Source: Caulobacter sp. (lineage in GTDB: Bacteria > Pseudomonadota > Alphaproteobacteria > Caulobacterales > Caulobacteraceae). From it: DNA of 64,000 nt. Below the pieces are notes generated by a model. It had not been told where the DNA came from and did no database searches. It saw nothing but the letters and a program-made list of their open reading frames with translations. Shown in pieces: positions 21,758-30,902 of the stretch. The stretch lies in NCBI GenBank assembly GCA_029866155.1, contig JARWZW010000027.1, positions 62,001 through 126,000 on the forward strand. Reading direction: 5' to 3'. The translations under genes and the position numbers were made by a program. Position 1 is the first letter of the stretch, and each line of letters begins with the position of its first letter.

Positions 21758-23191
21758 TCAGGTTTCCGGGTACTGGAACGCGAAGGAAGGAGCCTCGGCG
21801 GCCAGGCAATCCCCCGCCACCGGCGCCAAGGGATCGGCCAGGAAGGCGCGGATCATCCGGCGTGCGCAAGGACTGCTGCCGTTGACGCCATGGGTCGCAT
21901 TGGGGGCGATGAACAGCTGTCCCTTCGAGAACCGGGCGACGGCCGCCCGGGCCAGGTCGGGCGGACAGCCCGGATCGATCTCGGCGGCGAGGAACAGGGC
22001 GGGGACATCGCTGGACTGCGGCGCGCCATCCCGGGGATCGGGCTCGCCGACGGGCCAGGCCCGACAGACCTCGAAATAGCGCAGCATCGAGGGGACCAGC
22101 AGCCGGGCGAGAGGATCATCCGCGGCGTCTTCGACCAGCCGGCCCGGGTCCTCGAACGGCATTTCCTCCTTGCAGAGGTGGGTCAGGTGCTGGCCTTCGA
22201 AATAGGGGCTGCGGTCGGCCCGGTGGGCCTCAAGCACCGAAAAATCACCCCGGGCCATGGCGGCCAGATCGGCCGGAAGTTGCCGGGCGCCCTGCCCGCT
22301 ATAGGCGGCGTCCATCAGGAAACCCCCAAGGTCATCGGCCCGATAGCTGCGCGCCTTGCCCGCCTGGGGTCCAGCCAGAAACCGGTTCGCCATGGCTTCG
22401 ACGTCCTTCCGGAGGGTCGGATAACGGTTGGCGCAGCCGGCATCGGCGGCGCATTTGGCCATCACCACCCGCACCGCATCGGCGACCATGCTTGGACCGC
22501 CCTGGGCCCAGGACGCTTCCGGCGGCCAGGGCGAGTCCAGCACCACGGCCCTCACGCCCTGCGGGGCATGGCGCAGCGCCGCCATGGCTATGCTGGTTCC
22601 ATAGGAGACGCCCACCAGGTCGATCTGGCGGTAGCCAAGGGCCTTGCGCAGGTCCTGGATATCCAGCGCCACCTGACGCTCATTGTACTGGCTCAGATCC
22701 ACGCCGGCCGCCATCTGGCGGGCGCCGCAGGCGATCAGCGCCTGGGCCGCCGCTTCGTTCAGGGGGCCGGCGTCGTTCATGGCCACGCTGCCGCAGTCCA
22801 GCAGGGGCGTGGCCAGGCCCGAACCGCGCTGGTCAAGGAACACCCAGTCCTGGTCGACGGCGGCCATTTCATCGGCCCTCTGGCGACGCAGCCAGCCAGC
22901 AACCGACTCCACGACGTCACCGCCGGGACCGCCATGCAGGAAGAAGACCGGGGGGGCTCCCGTCCGGGGGGCGGAGGCCTTGACCACGGCCACGGGAATG
23001 GCGACCCGCCGGCTGCTGCGGCCGCCCCGGGTCTCGTCGACGCTGAGCACGCCGCAGGTCACCCGCCCCGCCTGGTCGCCGAAGTCCCCGATGCAGGACG
23101 TCTGGCGATAGACGGCCGGTCCGGCCTCGGCCGGAGCCGCCAGGGCGAGTCCGGTTGCTGTCAGGCAAAGCAGGATCAGGGCGCGCAACAT
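21758..23191 (-). CDS. Exported TAP-like alpha/beta hydrolase/peptidase
   Basis: 477 aa. Signal peptide MLRALILLCLTATGLALAAPAEA, then an alpha/beta hydrolase core: VFFLHGGPGGDVV (oxyanion region), DQRGSGLATPLLDCG, nucleophile VGVSYGTSIAM, acid ALFLAAEIDPGCPP and His in NATHGVNGSSPCARR. This arrangement and the GGPG motif fit the tripeptidyl/prolyl aminopeptidase (TAP) family. Several cysteines suit a periplasmic location. Divergent from the thiolase gene. Confidence 0.88.
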   Translation of the reverse strand: MLRALILLCLTATGLALAAPAEAGPAVYRQTSCIGDFGDQAGRVTCGVLSVDETRGGRSSRRVAIPVAVVKASAPRTGAPPVFFLHGGPGGDVVESVAGWLRRQRADEMAAVDQDWVFLDQRGSGLATPLLDCGSVAMNDAGPLNEAAAQALIACGARQMAAGVDLSQYNERQVALDIQDLRKALGYRQIDLVGVSYGTSIAMAALRHAPQGVRAVVLDSPWPPEASWAQGGPSMVADAVRVVMAKCAADAGCANRYPTLRKDVEAMANRFLAGPQAGKARSYRADDLGGFLMDAAYSGQGARQLPADLAAMARGDFSVLEAHRADRSPYFEGQHLTHLCKEEMPFEDPGRLVEDAADDPLARLLVPSMLRYFEVCRAWPVGEPDPRDGAPQSSDVPALFLAAEIDPGCPPDLARAAVARFSKGQLFIAPNATHGVNGSSPCARRMIRAFLADPLAPVAGDCLAAEAPSFAFQYPET

Positions 23192-23331
23192 GGCGGATTC
23201 CAGTTCATCGGGGGCCGGTCCTGTCTAGGCGGCTCTGGCAGATAACAACAGGGGGCTTGAATGCCGTTGCGTGAAGCGCATTAAGACCGCCACAACTTTC
23301 CGCACAAGCGGTCCCTGCACGAGGAAACCCC

Positions 23332-24573
23332 ATGACCGAAGCCCTGATCATCGACGCCGTCCGGACCCCTCGCGGGATCGGCAAGATCGGCAAGGGAGCC
23401 CTGGCCGAGATCCATCCCCAGCAGCTGGGCGCGACGGTTCTCAAGGCCCTGGCCGAACGCAACAACCTCAAGACCGAGGAAGTCGACGACATCATCTGGG
23501 GCACCAGCAGCCAGCGCGGCCCGCAGGGCGGCGATCTCGGCCGGATGTCGGCCCTCGACGCCGGCTATAACGTCAAGTCGTCCGGCGTGACCCTGGACCG
23601 CTTCTGCGGCTCGGGCATCACCTCGGTGAACTTCGCCGCCCATGCCATCATGTCGGGTATGGAAGACCTGATGGTCGCCGGCGGCACCGAAATGATGTCC
23701 ATGGCCGGTCGTCGCGCCAGCGAGAGCGATGGCCCGATGCTGATGGATGGCGGCAACCTGCGCCTGCGCGCCCGTCATCCCCAGTCGCATCAGGGCGTCT
23801 GCGCTGACTCCATCGCCACCCTGGAAGGCATCTCCCGCGCCGATGTCGACGCCCTGGCGCTCGAAAGCCAGAAGCGCGCTGCGGCGGCCATCGCCGGCGG
23901 CCATTTCAACAGGTCGCTGGTCCCGGTCTATCACGAAGACGGAACCCTGGCCCTGGCCCACGAGGAATTCCCCCGTCCCGGCACCACCGCCGAGGGCCTC
24001 GCGTCCCTGAAGCCGTCCTTCGCGGCCATGGCCGATGTTCCGCTGGACGCCAATGGCACCACCTTCCGCAAGCTGATCACCGCCGTCTATCCTGACCTGG
24101 ACATCCAGTTCATGCACCACGCCGGCAACAGCTCGGGCGTGGTCGACGGCTCGGCTGCCCTGCTGCTGGCCTCCCCGACCTATGCCGCCAAGAACGGCCT
24201 GAAGCCCCGCGCCCGGATCGTGGCCACGGCCAATATGGGCGACTCCCCGACCCTGATGCTCAATGCGCCGGTGCCCGCCGCCCGCAAGGTCCTGGCCAAG
24301 GCCGGCCTGACGGTGGACGATATCGACCTGTGGGAAATCAACGAAGCCTTCGCCGTGGTGGCCGAAAAGTTCATCCGCGACCTGAAGCTCGACCGTGACA
24401 AGGTCAACGTCAACGGCGGCGCCATGGCCCTGGGACACCCGATCGGCGCTACCGGCTCCATCCTGATCGGCACCCTGCTGGACGAACTCGAGCGCCGCGA
24501 CCTCAAGCGCGGTCTGGTCACCATGTGCGCCGCCGGCGGCATGGCTCCGGCCATCATCATCGAGCGTATCTGA
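23332..24573 (+). CDS. Acetyl-CoA acyltransferase (thiolase)
   Basis: 413 aa. Catalyses the thiolytic step of beta-oxidation or the reverse condensation. Active-site residues: Cys92 in DRFCGSGITS, His369 in GHPIGATGS and Cys399 in MCAAGGM; the N-terminus ALIIDAVRTPRG is standard. The middle HPQSHQGVCADSIATLEG fits the FadA/acetyltransferase subgroup used with degradative pathways. ATG at 23332 follows GAGGAAA. An intrinsic terminator follows at 24,635. Confidence 0.95.
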   Translation: MTEALIIDAVRTPRGIGKIGKGALAEIHPQQLGATVLKALAERNNLKTEEVDDIIWGTSSQRGPQGGDLGRMSALDAGYNVKSSGVTLDRFCGSGITSVNFAAHAIMSGMEDLMVAGGTEMMSMAGRRASESDGPMLMDGGNLRLRARHPQSHQGVCADSIATLEGISRADVDALALESQKRAAAAIAGGHFNRSLVPVYHEDGTLALAHEEFPRPGTTAEGLASLKPSFAAMADVPLDANGTTFRKLITAVYPDLDIQFMHHAGNSSGVVDGSAALLLASPTYAAKNGLKPRARIVATANMGDSPTLMLNAPVPAARKVLAKAGLTVDDIDLWEINEAFAVVAEKFIRDLKLDRDKVNVNGGAMALGHPIGATGSILIGTLLDELERRDLKRGLVTMCAAGGMAPAIIIERI

Positions 24574-24634
24574 TCAAGACCCGTTCCGGTCCTGGGGAAG
24601 TCCCGGGACCAGGGCGGACAATGACCAGCAAAGA

Positions 24635-24666
24635 GGGCGGCGCCTGTGTCGGGCGACCGCCCTTTT
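24635..24666 (+). terminator. Intrinsic terminator after the thiolase gene
   Basis: GGGCGG (24635-24640) pairs with CCGCCC (24657-24662) followed by TTTT. Confidence 0.65.
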
Positions 24667-24803
24667 CGTTGGCGAAAGGGGTGGCTTGCAAGGTCGTGGT
24701 CTCCTGTCCCGTCCCCCGTCCGGGCGGGTCCGCGCCGGGCGGCAGGTCATGGCGGGCTGATCTGGATCATTGCCGGCCGCGGGCTCAGTGGCAGACTGCC
24801 GCC

Positions 24804-25073
24804 ATGACCTTGAGTATTCCCCGTCCTGGACTGGTCCCTGGCTGCCTCGTGGCCGGACTCGATGCCCTTTGGGCGCTTATGGTGGCGAGCGGTTGGGCTC
24901 AGCCCTTTCTGGACTTGATTTTCTGGCTGCATTTCGTGACCCCGCCCTACCGGGTCGAGCCCTTTGACCTGGGGAGGGCCCTGGCGCTTGTCACCCTTAC
25001 CGGGGGCCTCGGATTTCTCGGCGGGGCCGCCCTGGCCCTGGCCTGGAACAAGGCCGGTCCGGGCCGGACATAG
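24804..25073 (+). CDS. Small two-helix membrane protein, unknown
   Basis: 89 aa from ATG 24804. Two hydrophobic segments, about residues 12-30 (GCLVAGLDALWALMVASGW) and 60-82 (ALALVTLTGGLGFLGGAAL), separated by an aromatic region (FWLHFVTPPYRVEPF). The LHFVTPPYxVEPF stretch is a pattern I have seen in Caulobacter hypothetical proteins but cannot name. It converges on the Gre-factor gene with a 15-nt gap. Confidence 0.55.
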   Translation: MTLSIPRPGLVPGCLVAGLDALWALMVASGWAQPFLDLIFWLHFVTPPYRVEPFDLGRALALVTLTGGLGFLGGAALALAWNKAGPGRT

Positions 25074-25088
25074 GGCAATTGCAGCCCC

Positions 25089-25565
25089 TCACTCGATCAT
25101 GATGATCTCGACCTCCGCCCCCGCCAGAATGGCCGTCTCGCCAACGGCTTTGCCGAGCAGGGACCGGGCCAGGGGCGAAATATAGGACACCGAACCCGCC
25201 CCAGGGTCGGCTTCGTCCTCCCCGACGATGCGATAGGTCTGGCGGCGGCCGTCCGCCCGCTCGAAGGTGACGGTACAGCCAAAACGCACCGCTTCCGGGT
25301 CGGCGGGCGGCTCAACCAGTTGGGCGGTGGCCCGGCGGGCATTATAGTAGCGCAGGTCGCGGGTCGCCCGGGCCATGGCGGTCCGGTCCGCGGCTACGTC
25401 CCCCTTCTGGGCTGCGGCATAGGCCGCGCGGGCTGCCGCCAGATCGGCTTCCAGCCGGGCCAGACCGCTAGCCGTGACCAGGTTGGGATGCGGGGAGATC
25501 GGGCGATCCGGCAGATCGGCCGCCGCCGCCTCGGAATCTCCCTCCTTGGTGAAGGCGACGCTCAT
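25089..25565 (-). CDS. GreA/GreB-family transcription elongation factor, variant tip
   Basis: 158 aa. The N-terminal half forms the antiparallel coiled coil that enters the RNA polymerase secondary channel (ASGLARLEADLAAARAAYAA to ATRDLRYYNARRATAQLV, shown in parts), and the C-terminal FKBP-like domain is clear: FGCTVTFERADGRRQTYRIVG, then ISPLARSLLGKAVGE. The tip reads KGDVAADRTAM rather than the usual GDxxENAEY, so the catalytic acidic pair for transcript cleavage may be altered. It may act as a rescue factor or a polymerase-binding regulator. Copy 2 of the dispersed repeat lies 11 nt upstream of its ATG. Confidence 0.85.
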   Translation of the reverse strand: MSVAFTKEGDSEAAAADLPDRPISPHPNLVTASGLARLEADLAAARAAYAAAQKGDVAADRTAMARATRDLRYYNARRATAQLVEPPADPEAVRFGCTVTFERADGRRQTYRIVGEDEADPGAGSVSYISPLARSLLGKAVGETAILAGAEVEIIMIE

Positions 25566-25576
25566 TCCGTCATCCT

Positions 25577-25626
25577 AGAGCCTGTTACGTTATGGTTGAA
25601 CTGATCATAGCGGAAAAACAGGCTCT
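25577..25626. repeat. Dispersed inverted repeat, copy 2
   Basis: AGAGCCTGTT (25577-25586) and AACAGGCTCT (25617-25626) are perfect 10-bp arms around a diverged centre. Same arm sequence as the copies at 1.86 and 30.85 kb. It lies just upstream of the Gre-factor gene start. Confidence 0.75.
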
Positions 25627-25876
25627 GATTCAGAGTGTTAGAGTATGTTTCGATCCGATAGCCGCATCACGCCTATCGGAACTGCTCCAGGGATCGCCAG
25701 TCATCGGCTACAGGGGAATCAGCCTCAAGGAGAGAGGTCTCCGCTGTCTTCGGTTCCGGCGGAGCCAGGGTGCGCGCTGCAGGGGACCCATTGACGGAGC
25801 CCTGGCAGCGCCCGGATCACCTCGTCATCGTCCGCAATCAGGATGAGGGGTGCGCAAAGACGCCGGCTTGGGCCTG
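25627..25876. other. Intergenic stretch with palindrome and receiver-domain remnant
   Basis: Between the repeat and the hybrid kinase there is no intact gene. It holds the dyad TCCGATAG (25654-25661) / CTATCGGA (25673-25680), which could end the kinase transcript or bind a regulator, and a truncated response-regulator frame listed separately. Confidence 0.5.
25725..25860 (-). pseudogene. Truncated response-regulator receiver fragment
   Basis: Read on the minus strand directly downstream of the hybrid kinase, the frame gives PLILIADDDEVIRALPGL and then runs into unrelated residues and a stop at 25725-25727. The start is exactly the first beta strand and acidic pocket (DDD) of a receiver domain, but everything after the first helix, including the phosphoacceptor Asp, is missing. 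No start codon is clear. It is best read as the remnant of a response regulator once paired with the kinase, removed by a deletion. Confidence 0.55.
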
Positions 25877-28735
25877 TCACCGGGGCTCGGTGTTGGACCG
25901 GGCGACATGGTTGAATTCCGGGGCCGGCAGGCGGCTATCCCGGACGGCCTGGGTCTGCAGAAGCACCTCTAGAAGGTGATGCAATTCCAGGGGCTTGCGG
26001 AGGGCGCCCTGAAAGACCGGATCGAGGTCAGGTGAATCGGCGTCTGCCGTGAAGGCCAGGATCGGACTGTCGCTATTGACGCCCCGTCCCGAACGGATGG
26101 TTCTGGCCGCTTCCTGTCCGGTCATCACGGGCATGCGCAGGTCCATCAGCACCAGGTCAAAGGGCTCGGCCTCGGCCAGGGCAACGCCGGTCGCCCCGCA
26201 GTCCGCCAGGGAGCATTCAGCTCCCAGAGCTTCAAGCAGGGTCTTTGCCAGCGTCCTGTTGGCTTCATTGTCGTCGACCACCAGAAGCCGTAATCCCGCC
26301 AGGGGCGGCTGGCCGCCCTGGTCGGGGCGGGCTTCCAGGTCCGTGAGAGGGGCCTGGGCGGGATCGGCGGGAATCTCGAACCAGAAGCAGGACCCCATCC
26401 CCGGCTGACTCTCGACGCCGATCTGGCCGCCCATGGCCTCGACCAGGCCCTTGCAGATGGCCAGGCCCAGTCCAGTGCCGCCATGATTTCGGTTTGAAGA
26501 GGCGTCAATCTGCGAAAACTTCCGGAAAAGCCGCGGCTGGTCCTCAAGGGCGATTCCAGCCCCGCTATCCGAGATTTCGATTTTCAGACTCCGGGAGACC
26601 GGATCGTAGCGCGGGTGCAGCCTGACCTGTCCTTCCGATGTAAACTTCACCGCGTTGCCGATGAGATTGAGCAGCACCTGCCTGAGCCGGGGCGCGTCAA
26701 CCAACAGGGCGCAGCTGACGGCCTCGGCCGGGTCCAGTTCAAGTCTGACGCCCTTCGCGGCGGCCGCAGCCCCGAACATTTCCAGCGTTTCCTGCAGCAG
26801 GCCCGGGATGACGCAAGGCTCCCGCCGGATATCCACTCCGCCGGCCTCCAGCTTGGTGAAGTCCAGAATATCGTTGACGGTCGCCATCAGGGCGCGGCCG
26901 CCGCTTTCGATCCGCCGGACATAGCCCCTGGCAGCCTCGGGCAGGTCGTCCACCTCGGCCAGCAGACCCGAGAATCCCAGGACCGCCGTGAGGGGCGTCC
27001 GGATCTCGTGGCTCATATTGGCCAGGAACTCGGCCTTGGCGGTTGCGGCGGCATCGGCGGCCGCCTGGGCCTCGCGGAGCTCAACCTCCATGGCCCGTCG
27101 GGCCGTGACGTTCCGCATCACGGTGACGACCTCGGTCACCACGCCATTAGCATCCCGGACAAGGCTCGGACTGCCCTCGAGCCAGACTTCCCGACCATCC
27201 GGTGTGATGATCCTGTGTTCCCGCCGTGCGCCTGTTTCCGGCTCGCGGCCTTCCAGAAGGCTGTCTAGGACGGACTGCGAGTGATCCAGGTCTTCCGGGG
27301 CCACAATCCTGGATATGGGCTGGCCTGTCAGTTGGCCAGGGTCGAAGCCGAGTGATCGACAGGCCGGGGAGACGTAGCGGATCAGGCCGTCAACCCCGAA
27401 CCGGACCAGGATGTCCGTCACATTGTCGGCCAGGGTGCGGTAGAGCATCTCGCTGTCGGCCAGTTCCGCCTCAATGGCCCGGCGGTCTGTGATGTCGCGG
27501 ATCACGGCGATGATTTCGGAAGGCTCCTTCGCCTCATTCCGCACGAGCTGGAAGCGCGTCTCCACCCAGACCGCTTCGCCGGACCGGTGCTGGGCGCGAT
27601 GCACGATCGTCCTTCCTGCAGCCCCCTGGGCGAGATCGGCAAAGACACTGTCGATCAGGGGGCGATCGTCTGGATGGACGAAGGCCTGTGCTCTCTTGCC
27701 CGCCATGTCTTCGGGGCGAAAACCAAGCAAGGCCTCGATGGAGGGAGAGACGTAGCCGCTGCGGCCGTCCAGCCGGATCCGGGTGATGACATCCCCCATG
27801 TTCTCCGCCAGCAGACGGAACCGGGCCTCACCCCTCTGGGCGTCACGCACCGCCCTGACATGAGTGGTGACGTCCTGGAAAACTCCGGCAATGGCGAAGG
27901 GCTTGCCATCGGCATCCAGGTCGCAGGCGCCTCTGGCCAGGACGTCGCGCTGCTCGCCCGTCCGGGTGATGATGCGCAGCTGGAAGGCGCAGTCTTCACC
28001 GGTCGCGGCCGAATGTTCCAGGCATGTCGAAACATGGGCCCGGTCGTCGGGATGATAGAAGCCGACGGCGTCGTCCAGACCGGGGTCGAACGTCTCCCGG
28101 GTCACCCCATGGATGCGGTAGACCTCGTCCGACCATTCCACATGACCGGTCGCGAGCAGATAGCGCCAGCGACCCACGCCGGACATGGTTTCGGCCAGGG
28201 TCAGCAGTGCGTTCGAGCGTTGCAGGGCAGTCTTCACCTGCCGCTGCGCTATGGCTTCCTCGACGGCCTTTCCGAGGGACTGGAGTCGCTGCAGGGCCCG
28301 ATCATCCGGCCTGGGGCGCGGACGGTCGCTGATCACGCACAGGGTTCCGAGGCATTGACCATCGTCCGTCGCCAGCACAACCCCGCAATAGAAGCGGATG
28401 TTTGGCGGGCCCTTGACCAGGGGGTTTTCGGCAAACCGCGGGTCCTGGGTGGCATTCTCGACGACCATGACCGCGCCCGGACCCAGGGTGATCGCGTGAT
28501 GACAGAAGGCGTCGCTTCGCGGGGTGGACTCGGCCTCCAGGCCAAGACGCGACTTGAACCACTGACGCCGGTCGTCGAGCAGGGACACCAGGGCGATCGG
28601 CGTGTCGAACATGTCCGCCGCCAGGGCCGTCAGCCGGTCAAAGGCCGGCTCGGCAGGGGTATCAAGGATTTCAAGGGCGCTCAGGGCCGCCAGTCGGCGG
28701 GCCTCGGGACCGGCGTTTTCAAGCGGGGCATTCAT
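25877..28735 (-). CDS. Soluble GAF/triple-PAS hybrid histidine kinase with receiver
   Basis: 952 aa without membrane segments. Domains: GAF (about 10-165, [32 protein letters not shown]), PAS1 (about 185-300), PAS2 (305-425), PAS3 (430-550), HisKA with His576 in [12 protein letters not shown], HATPase ([28 protein letters not shown]) and a C-terminal receiver ([11 protein letters not shown], Asp865 in [16 protein letters not shown]). The GAF type resembles cytoplasmic sensors that also contact RNA-polymerase or redox signals, but no ligand residues are certain. The receiver tail is short and its A-x-G-x-D segment is degenerate ([13 protein letters not shown]). A broken regulator lies immediately downstream. 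Confidence 0.9.
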   Translation of the reverse strand: MNAPLENAGPEARRLAALSALEILDTPAEPAFDRLTALAADMFDTPIALVSLLDDRRQWFKSRLGLEAESTPRSDAFCHHAITLGPGAVMVVENATQDPRFAENPLVKGPPNIRFYCGVVLATDDGQCLGTLCVISDRPRPRPDDRALQRLQSLGKAVEEAIAQRQVKTALQRSNALLTLAETMSGVGRWRYLLATGHVEWSDEVYRIHGVTRETFDPGLDDAVGFYHPDDRAHVSTCLEHSAATGEDCAFQLRIITRTGEQRDVLARGACDLDADGKPFAIAGVFQDVTTHVRAVRDAQRGEARFRLLAENMGDVITRIRLDGRSGYVSPSIEALLGFRPEDMAGKRAQAFVHPDDRPLIDSVFADLAQGAAGRTIVHRAQHRSGEAVWVETRFQLVRNEAKEPSEIIAVIRDITDRRAIEAELADSEMLYRTLADNVTDILVRFGVDGLIRYVSPACRSLGFDPGQLTGQPISRIVAPEDLDHSQSVLDSLLEGREPETGARREHRIITPDGREVWLEGSPSLVRDANGVVTEVVTVMRNVTARRAMEVELREAQAAADAAATAKAEFLANMSHEIRTPLTAVLGFSGLLAEVDDLPEAARGYVRRIESGGRALMATVNDILDFTKLEAGGVDIRREPCVIPGLLQETLEMFGAAAAAKGVRLELDPAEAVSCALLVDAPRLRQVLLNLIGNAVKFTSEGQVRLHPRYDPVSRSLKIEISDSGAGIALEDQPRLFRKFSQIDASSNRNHGGTGLGLAICKGLVEAMGGQIGVESQPGMGSCFWFEIPADPAQAPLTDLEARPDQGGQPPLAGLRLLVVDDNEANRTLAKTLLEALGAECSLADCGATGVALAEAEPFDLVLMDLRMPVMTGQEAARTIRSGRGVNSDSPILAFTADADSPDLDPVFQGALRKPLELHHLLEVLLQTQAVRDSRLPAPEFNHVARSNTEPR

Positions 28736-28833
28736 CGGCCCGATAATTGGACGATGTGCCTACCAAGCGGTTAACTTTAGTCTGCAACAACGCCCCTCGC
28801 GACGCCCCCCGGCCCGATGGCCGGGCCACCCCA

Positions 28834-29100
28834 TCAGGCCGCCGGAATCGGTGCGCGTTCCAGCATGCTGTTGGCGATCTGGCCGATGGCGGTCTTGACC
28901 CCCAGCACCAGCATCTCGCCATCCTGGAACCGGATCTCGGATTCGGCGAACAGCGGGCTGCGCTTGATCCGGGCGGAATCGCGCAGGGTCAGACGAAGGA
29001 TCAGGTCAGTCGCGGCGACGCCCTGGCCCAAGGCCTCTTCGACAGCCTGGCGCAGGTCCGCGACGGTGGCGAGACGGGGAGGTTGGGGAGCTTTTGCCAC
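28834..29100 (-). CDS. Small protein of unknown function
   Basis: 88 aa if the GTG at 29100 is used (MAKAPQPPRLATVADLRQAV). The predicted fold is alpha-beta: DLILRLTLRDSARIKRSP, then FRFQDGEMLVLGVKTAIG-like ending (here IRFQDGEMLVLGV) and a helical C-terminus QIANSMLERAPIPAA. No TM or signal. A longer frame reaches 29241 but the extra part is Pro/Arg-rich and poorly supported. No family recognised. Upstream of the oppositely oriented intergenic region. Confidence 0.5.
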   Translation of the reverse strand: MAKAPQPPRLATVADLRQAVEEALGQGVAATDLILRLTLRDSARIKRSPLFAESEIRFQDGEMLVLGVKTAIGQIANSMLERAPIPAA

Positions 29101-29519
29101 GATCAGATTCCGGTATGGGTCGAAGGCATCGGTGCACGAACCATCCTGGCCCGCAGAGAGATCGCCGTTCGCCCCGACGCCCCGCGGCGCGGGACTGTTC
29201 GATCGGGCAGGCCTTCGACTGGGTCGTCGGCAGGGTTCCACGCGGAACGAAATTGTTTTCTAGCACAGGCTGGCGACTGAATGGCGAGAAAAGCATCCTT
29301 ACGCCTTTGGCCGTCGCGCAACCGGGCGGGCGCCATGGGGCTCCTGTTCGGCCCTGGGTCAGCCGAACAGTGGTCCCGGCCACCGATTTTTGACTCAAAT
29401 CAGGTTATCGGGCAAAATGTCGCACCCTTGTGTCTCGGTCGCCACATCAGACTGTGCGATGCAAGGGGCCCTTTAGTCGCCGCCGACTGCCGGCCCTTGC
29501 GGGATGGCGCCAGAGAATC
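29101..29519. other. Long intergenic region with strong hairpin
   Basis: About 420 nt without a supportable gene. It contains GTTCC-ACGC-GGAAC (29235-29248), a 9-bp perfect hairpin at 29344-29370, a GACTC methylation site near 29391 and an AT-rich stretch around 29388-29420 suitable for a promoter of the downstream HTH gene. A small RNA cannot be excluded. Confidence 0.4.
29344..29370. promoter_or_regulatory. Perfect 9-bp hairpin or operator
   Basis: CTGTTCGGC (29344-29352), nine-base loop CCTGGGTCA, GCCGAACAG (29362-29370). No T run on either side. It lies about 150 nt upstream of the HTH regulator gene. Confidence 0.4.
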
Positions 29520-30005
29520 ATGGATCGTTTGTCACCGGATACGTCTGAATATGATCTGGCGCATGACCGTTTTGTCCTGCGCCTCGGGATCAAGTATTTC
29601 CTCAATCAGGCCGCCTTGCTGGCGGAGCCGTTTGGCGGCGACGTCCTTCTGGCGGTCACCTTCCTGACCATAAACACCGGGAACCTGAGGGACCTGAACG
29701 GAGCTTCGACCTTCAACCCCCAGGCCGTTGAAGGCGTCATTCCCGATGGTATGCGGCGCTCCGTGACCATCGCCGCCGTCTCCCGTGAGTTGGGAATTCC
29801 GCGGGAAACCGTGCGTCGATACGTCAATCGGCTGATCGAGATGGGGTTCTGCCGGGCGACCGGGGCCCGGGGCGTGATGGTCCCGTCCGAGGTGCTGAAG
29901 TCGGAGGCGATGAACGCCGTGGCGCAGAAACATGGCGCCTTCGCCCGGGATCTCATGGGCGCCCTGAACGACGCCCATGCGCCCGTCGGGGATCAGCCGG
30001 CCTGA
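29520..30005 (+). CDS. Winged-helix HTH transcriptional regulator
   Basis: 161 aa from ATG 29520. The central DNA-binding segment is clear: RSVTIAAVSRELGIPRETVR followed by RYVNRLIEMGFCRATGARG, a MarR/GntR-like winged helix with a recognition helix PRETVRRY. The N-terminal part (about 1-70) is hydrophobic-helical and may dimerise. No ligand domain visible. It ends 13 nt inside the convergent TspO-like gene. Target genes unknown. Confidence 0.75.
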   Translation: MDRLSPDTSEYDLAHDRFVLRLGIKYFLNQAALLAEPFGGDVLLAVTFLTINTGNLRDLNGASTFNPQAVEGVIPDGMRRSVTIAAVSRELGIPRETVRRYVNRLIEMGFCRATGARGVMVPSEVLKSEAMNAVAQKHGAFARDLMGALNDAHAPVGDQPA

Positions 30006-30790
30006 CCACCTCTCCTGGCCATCCGGCCGGGACGACCGGCCGCAAGGGACAGGACCAGGACCATGCCGGCGCCCGCCAGAGCGGCGGCGGCCACAGCCGG
30101 CTTGCCGCCTTGTTCCGCGACCCAGACCGCCGTCAGGCCCCAGGCGATGGGCAGGCCATAGGCCAGATGGCCGATCCGCCAGACCAGTCCGCCGCCCACC
30201 AGGGTGACAACCGCCACGCCGCCGAGGGCCCAGGCGGTGCGGTCAGGGTCTGCGACCACGCCGAACGCTGTGAGGACGGTCAGGGCGTTGATGGCGCTGG
30301 CGATGGTCAGCCAGCCGGCCAGCAGGCAGAGCGGCCAGAGGATCAGCCGGGAGGGGCCGGCGCGCCTGCGCTGGTCCGCCGCCCTGACCAGCCCCAGGAT
30401 CATGGCGGCGGCGGAAACGGTGATGACCCCCACTGTCGCCAGCTTGGCGTCCAGGGCGGCCGCAAACAGCCAGGCGGCGCAACCGCCCATGGCGATCACC
30501 GACGGCCAGGCGACGGCGTCCAGCAGGGTCGATCCCGGCATGGCCGGCAGGGCCTGCCAGATCGCATAGATCAGCAGGCCCAGATAGATCACGCCCCAGA
30601 TGGAAAAGGCGTAGCCGGCGGCCCTCAGGGTCTGGTTGCCGTCACCGGCGAACATCTGGGCCGACAGGCCAAAATCCGTCAGGGTGATGAAGGGCGCCGC
30701 GCCCACGGCGGCGATGGCCGCCAGAAAGACGCAGAGGGTGCGCAACAGGGGCTTGGCGGAACCGGCGGAGGCTTGGGCGGATCGGGTCAT
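29993..30790 (-). CDS. TspO/MBR-like membrane protein, long form
   Basis: 265 aa, seven or so hydrophobic helices. The N-terminal half matches the longer bacterial TspO-like proteins: FGLSAQMFAGDGNQTLRAAG, YAFSIWGVIYLGLLIYAIWQ and ALPAMPG, the FSIWGxIY motif being the family hallmark. Tetrapyrrole or lipid binding is known for TspO itself; for this long form function is not settled. Basic C-terminal tail GRPGRMARRGGQAG. Converges with the HTH gene. Confidence 0.65.
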   Translation of the reverse strand: MTRSAQASAGSAKPLLRTLCVFLAAIAAVGAAPFITLTDFGLSAQMFAGDGNQTLRAAGYAFSIWGVIYLGLLIYAIWQALPAMPGSTLLDAVAWPSVIAMGGCAAWLFAAALDAKLATVGVITVSAAAMILGLVRAADQRRRAGPSRLILWPLCLLAGWLTIASAINALTVLTAFGVVADPDRTAWALGGVAVVTLVGGGLVWRIGHLAYGLPIAWGLTAVWVAEQGGKPAVAAAALAGAGMVLVLSLAAGRPGRMARRGGQAG

Positions 30791-30851
30791 GCCTCAAGCT
30801 ATACCACAACGACGGGTCTCCGGCGCCCGCCCTTGTGTTGCCCAGGGGCCT

Positions 30852-30902
30852 GGAGCCTGTTCCGATAACTGTGAAGCGGTTATCGGATCGGAACAGGCTC
30901 TA
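30852..30902. repeat. Dispersed inverted repeat, copy 3
   Basis: GGAGCCTGTTCCGATAAC (30852-30869) pairs with a right arm (30879-30901) ending GGAACAGGCTCT; the right arm carries an extra ATCGG duplication. As at copy 1, the stop codon of the neighbouring gene (here CTA, minus strand) overlaps the outer end of the repeat. Confidence 0.8.

Noticed and set aside
29235-29248. GTTCCACGCGGAAC, considered as a parS site
   Set aside because: Only 11 of 14 match GTTTCACGTGAAAC, there is one copy and no parAB or oriC genes nearby; likely chance dyad.
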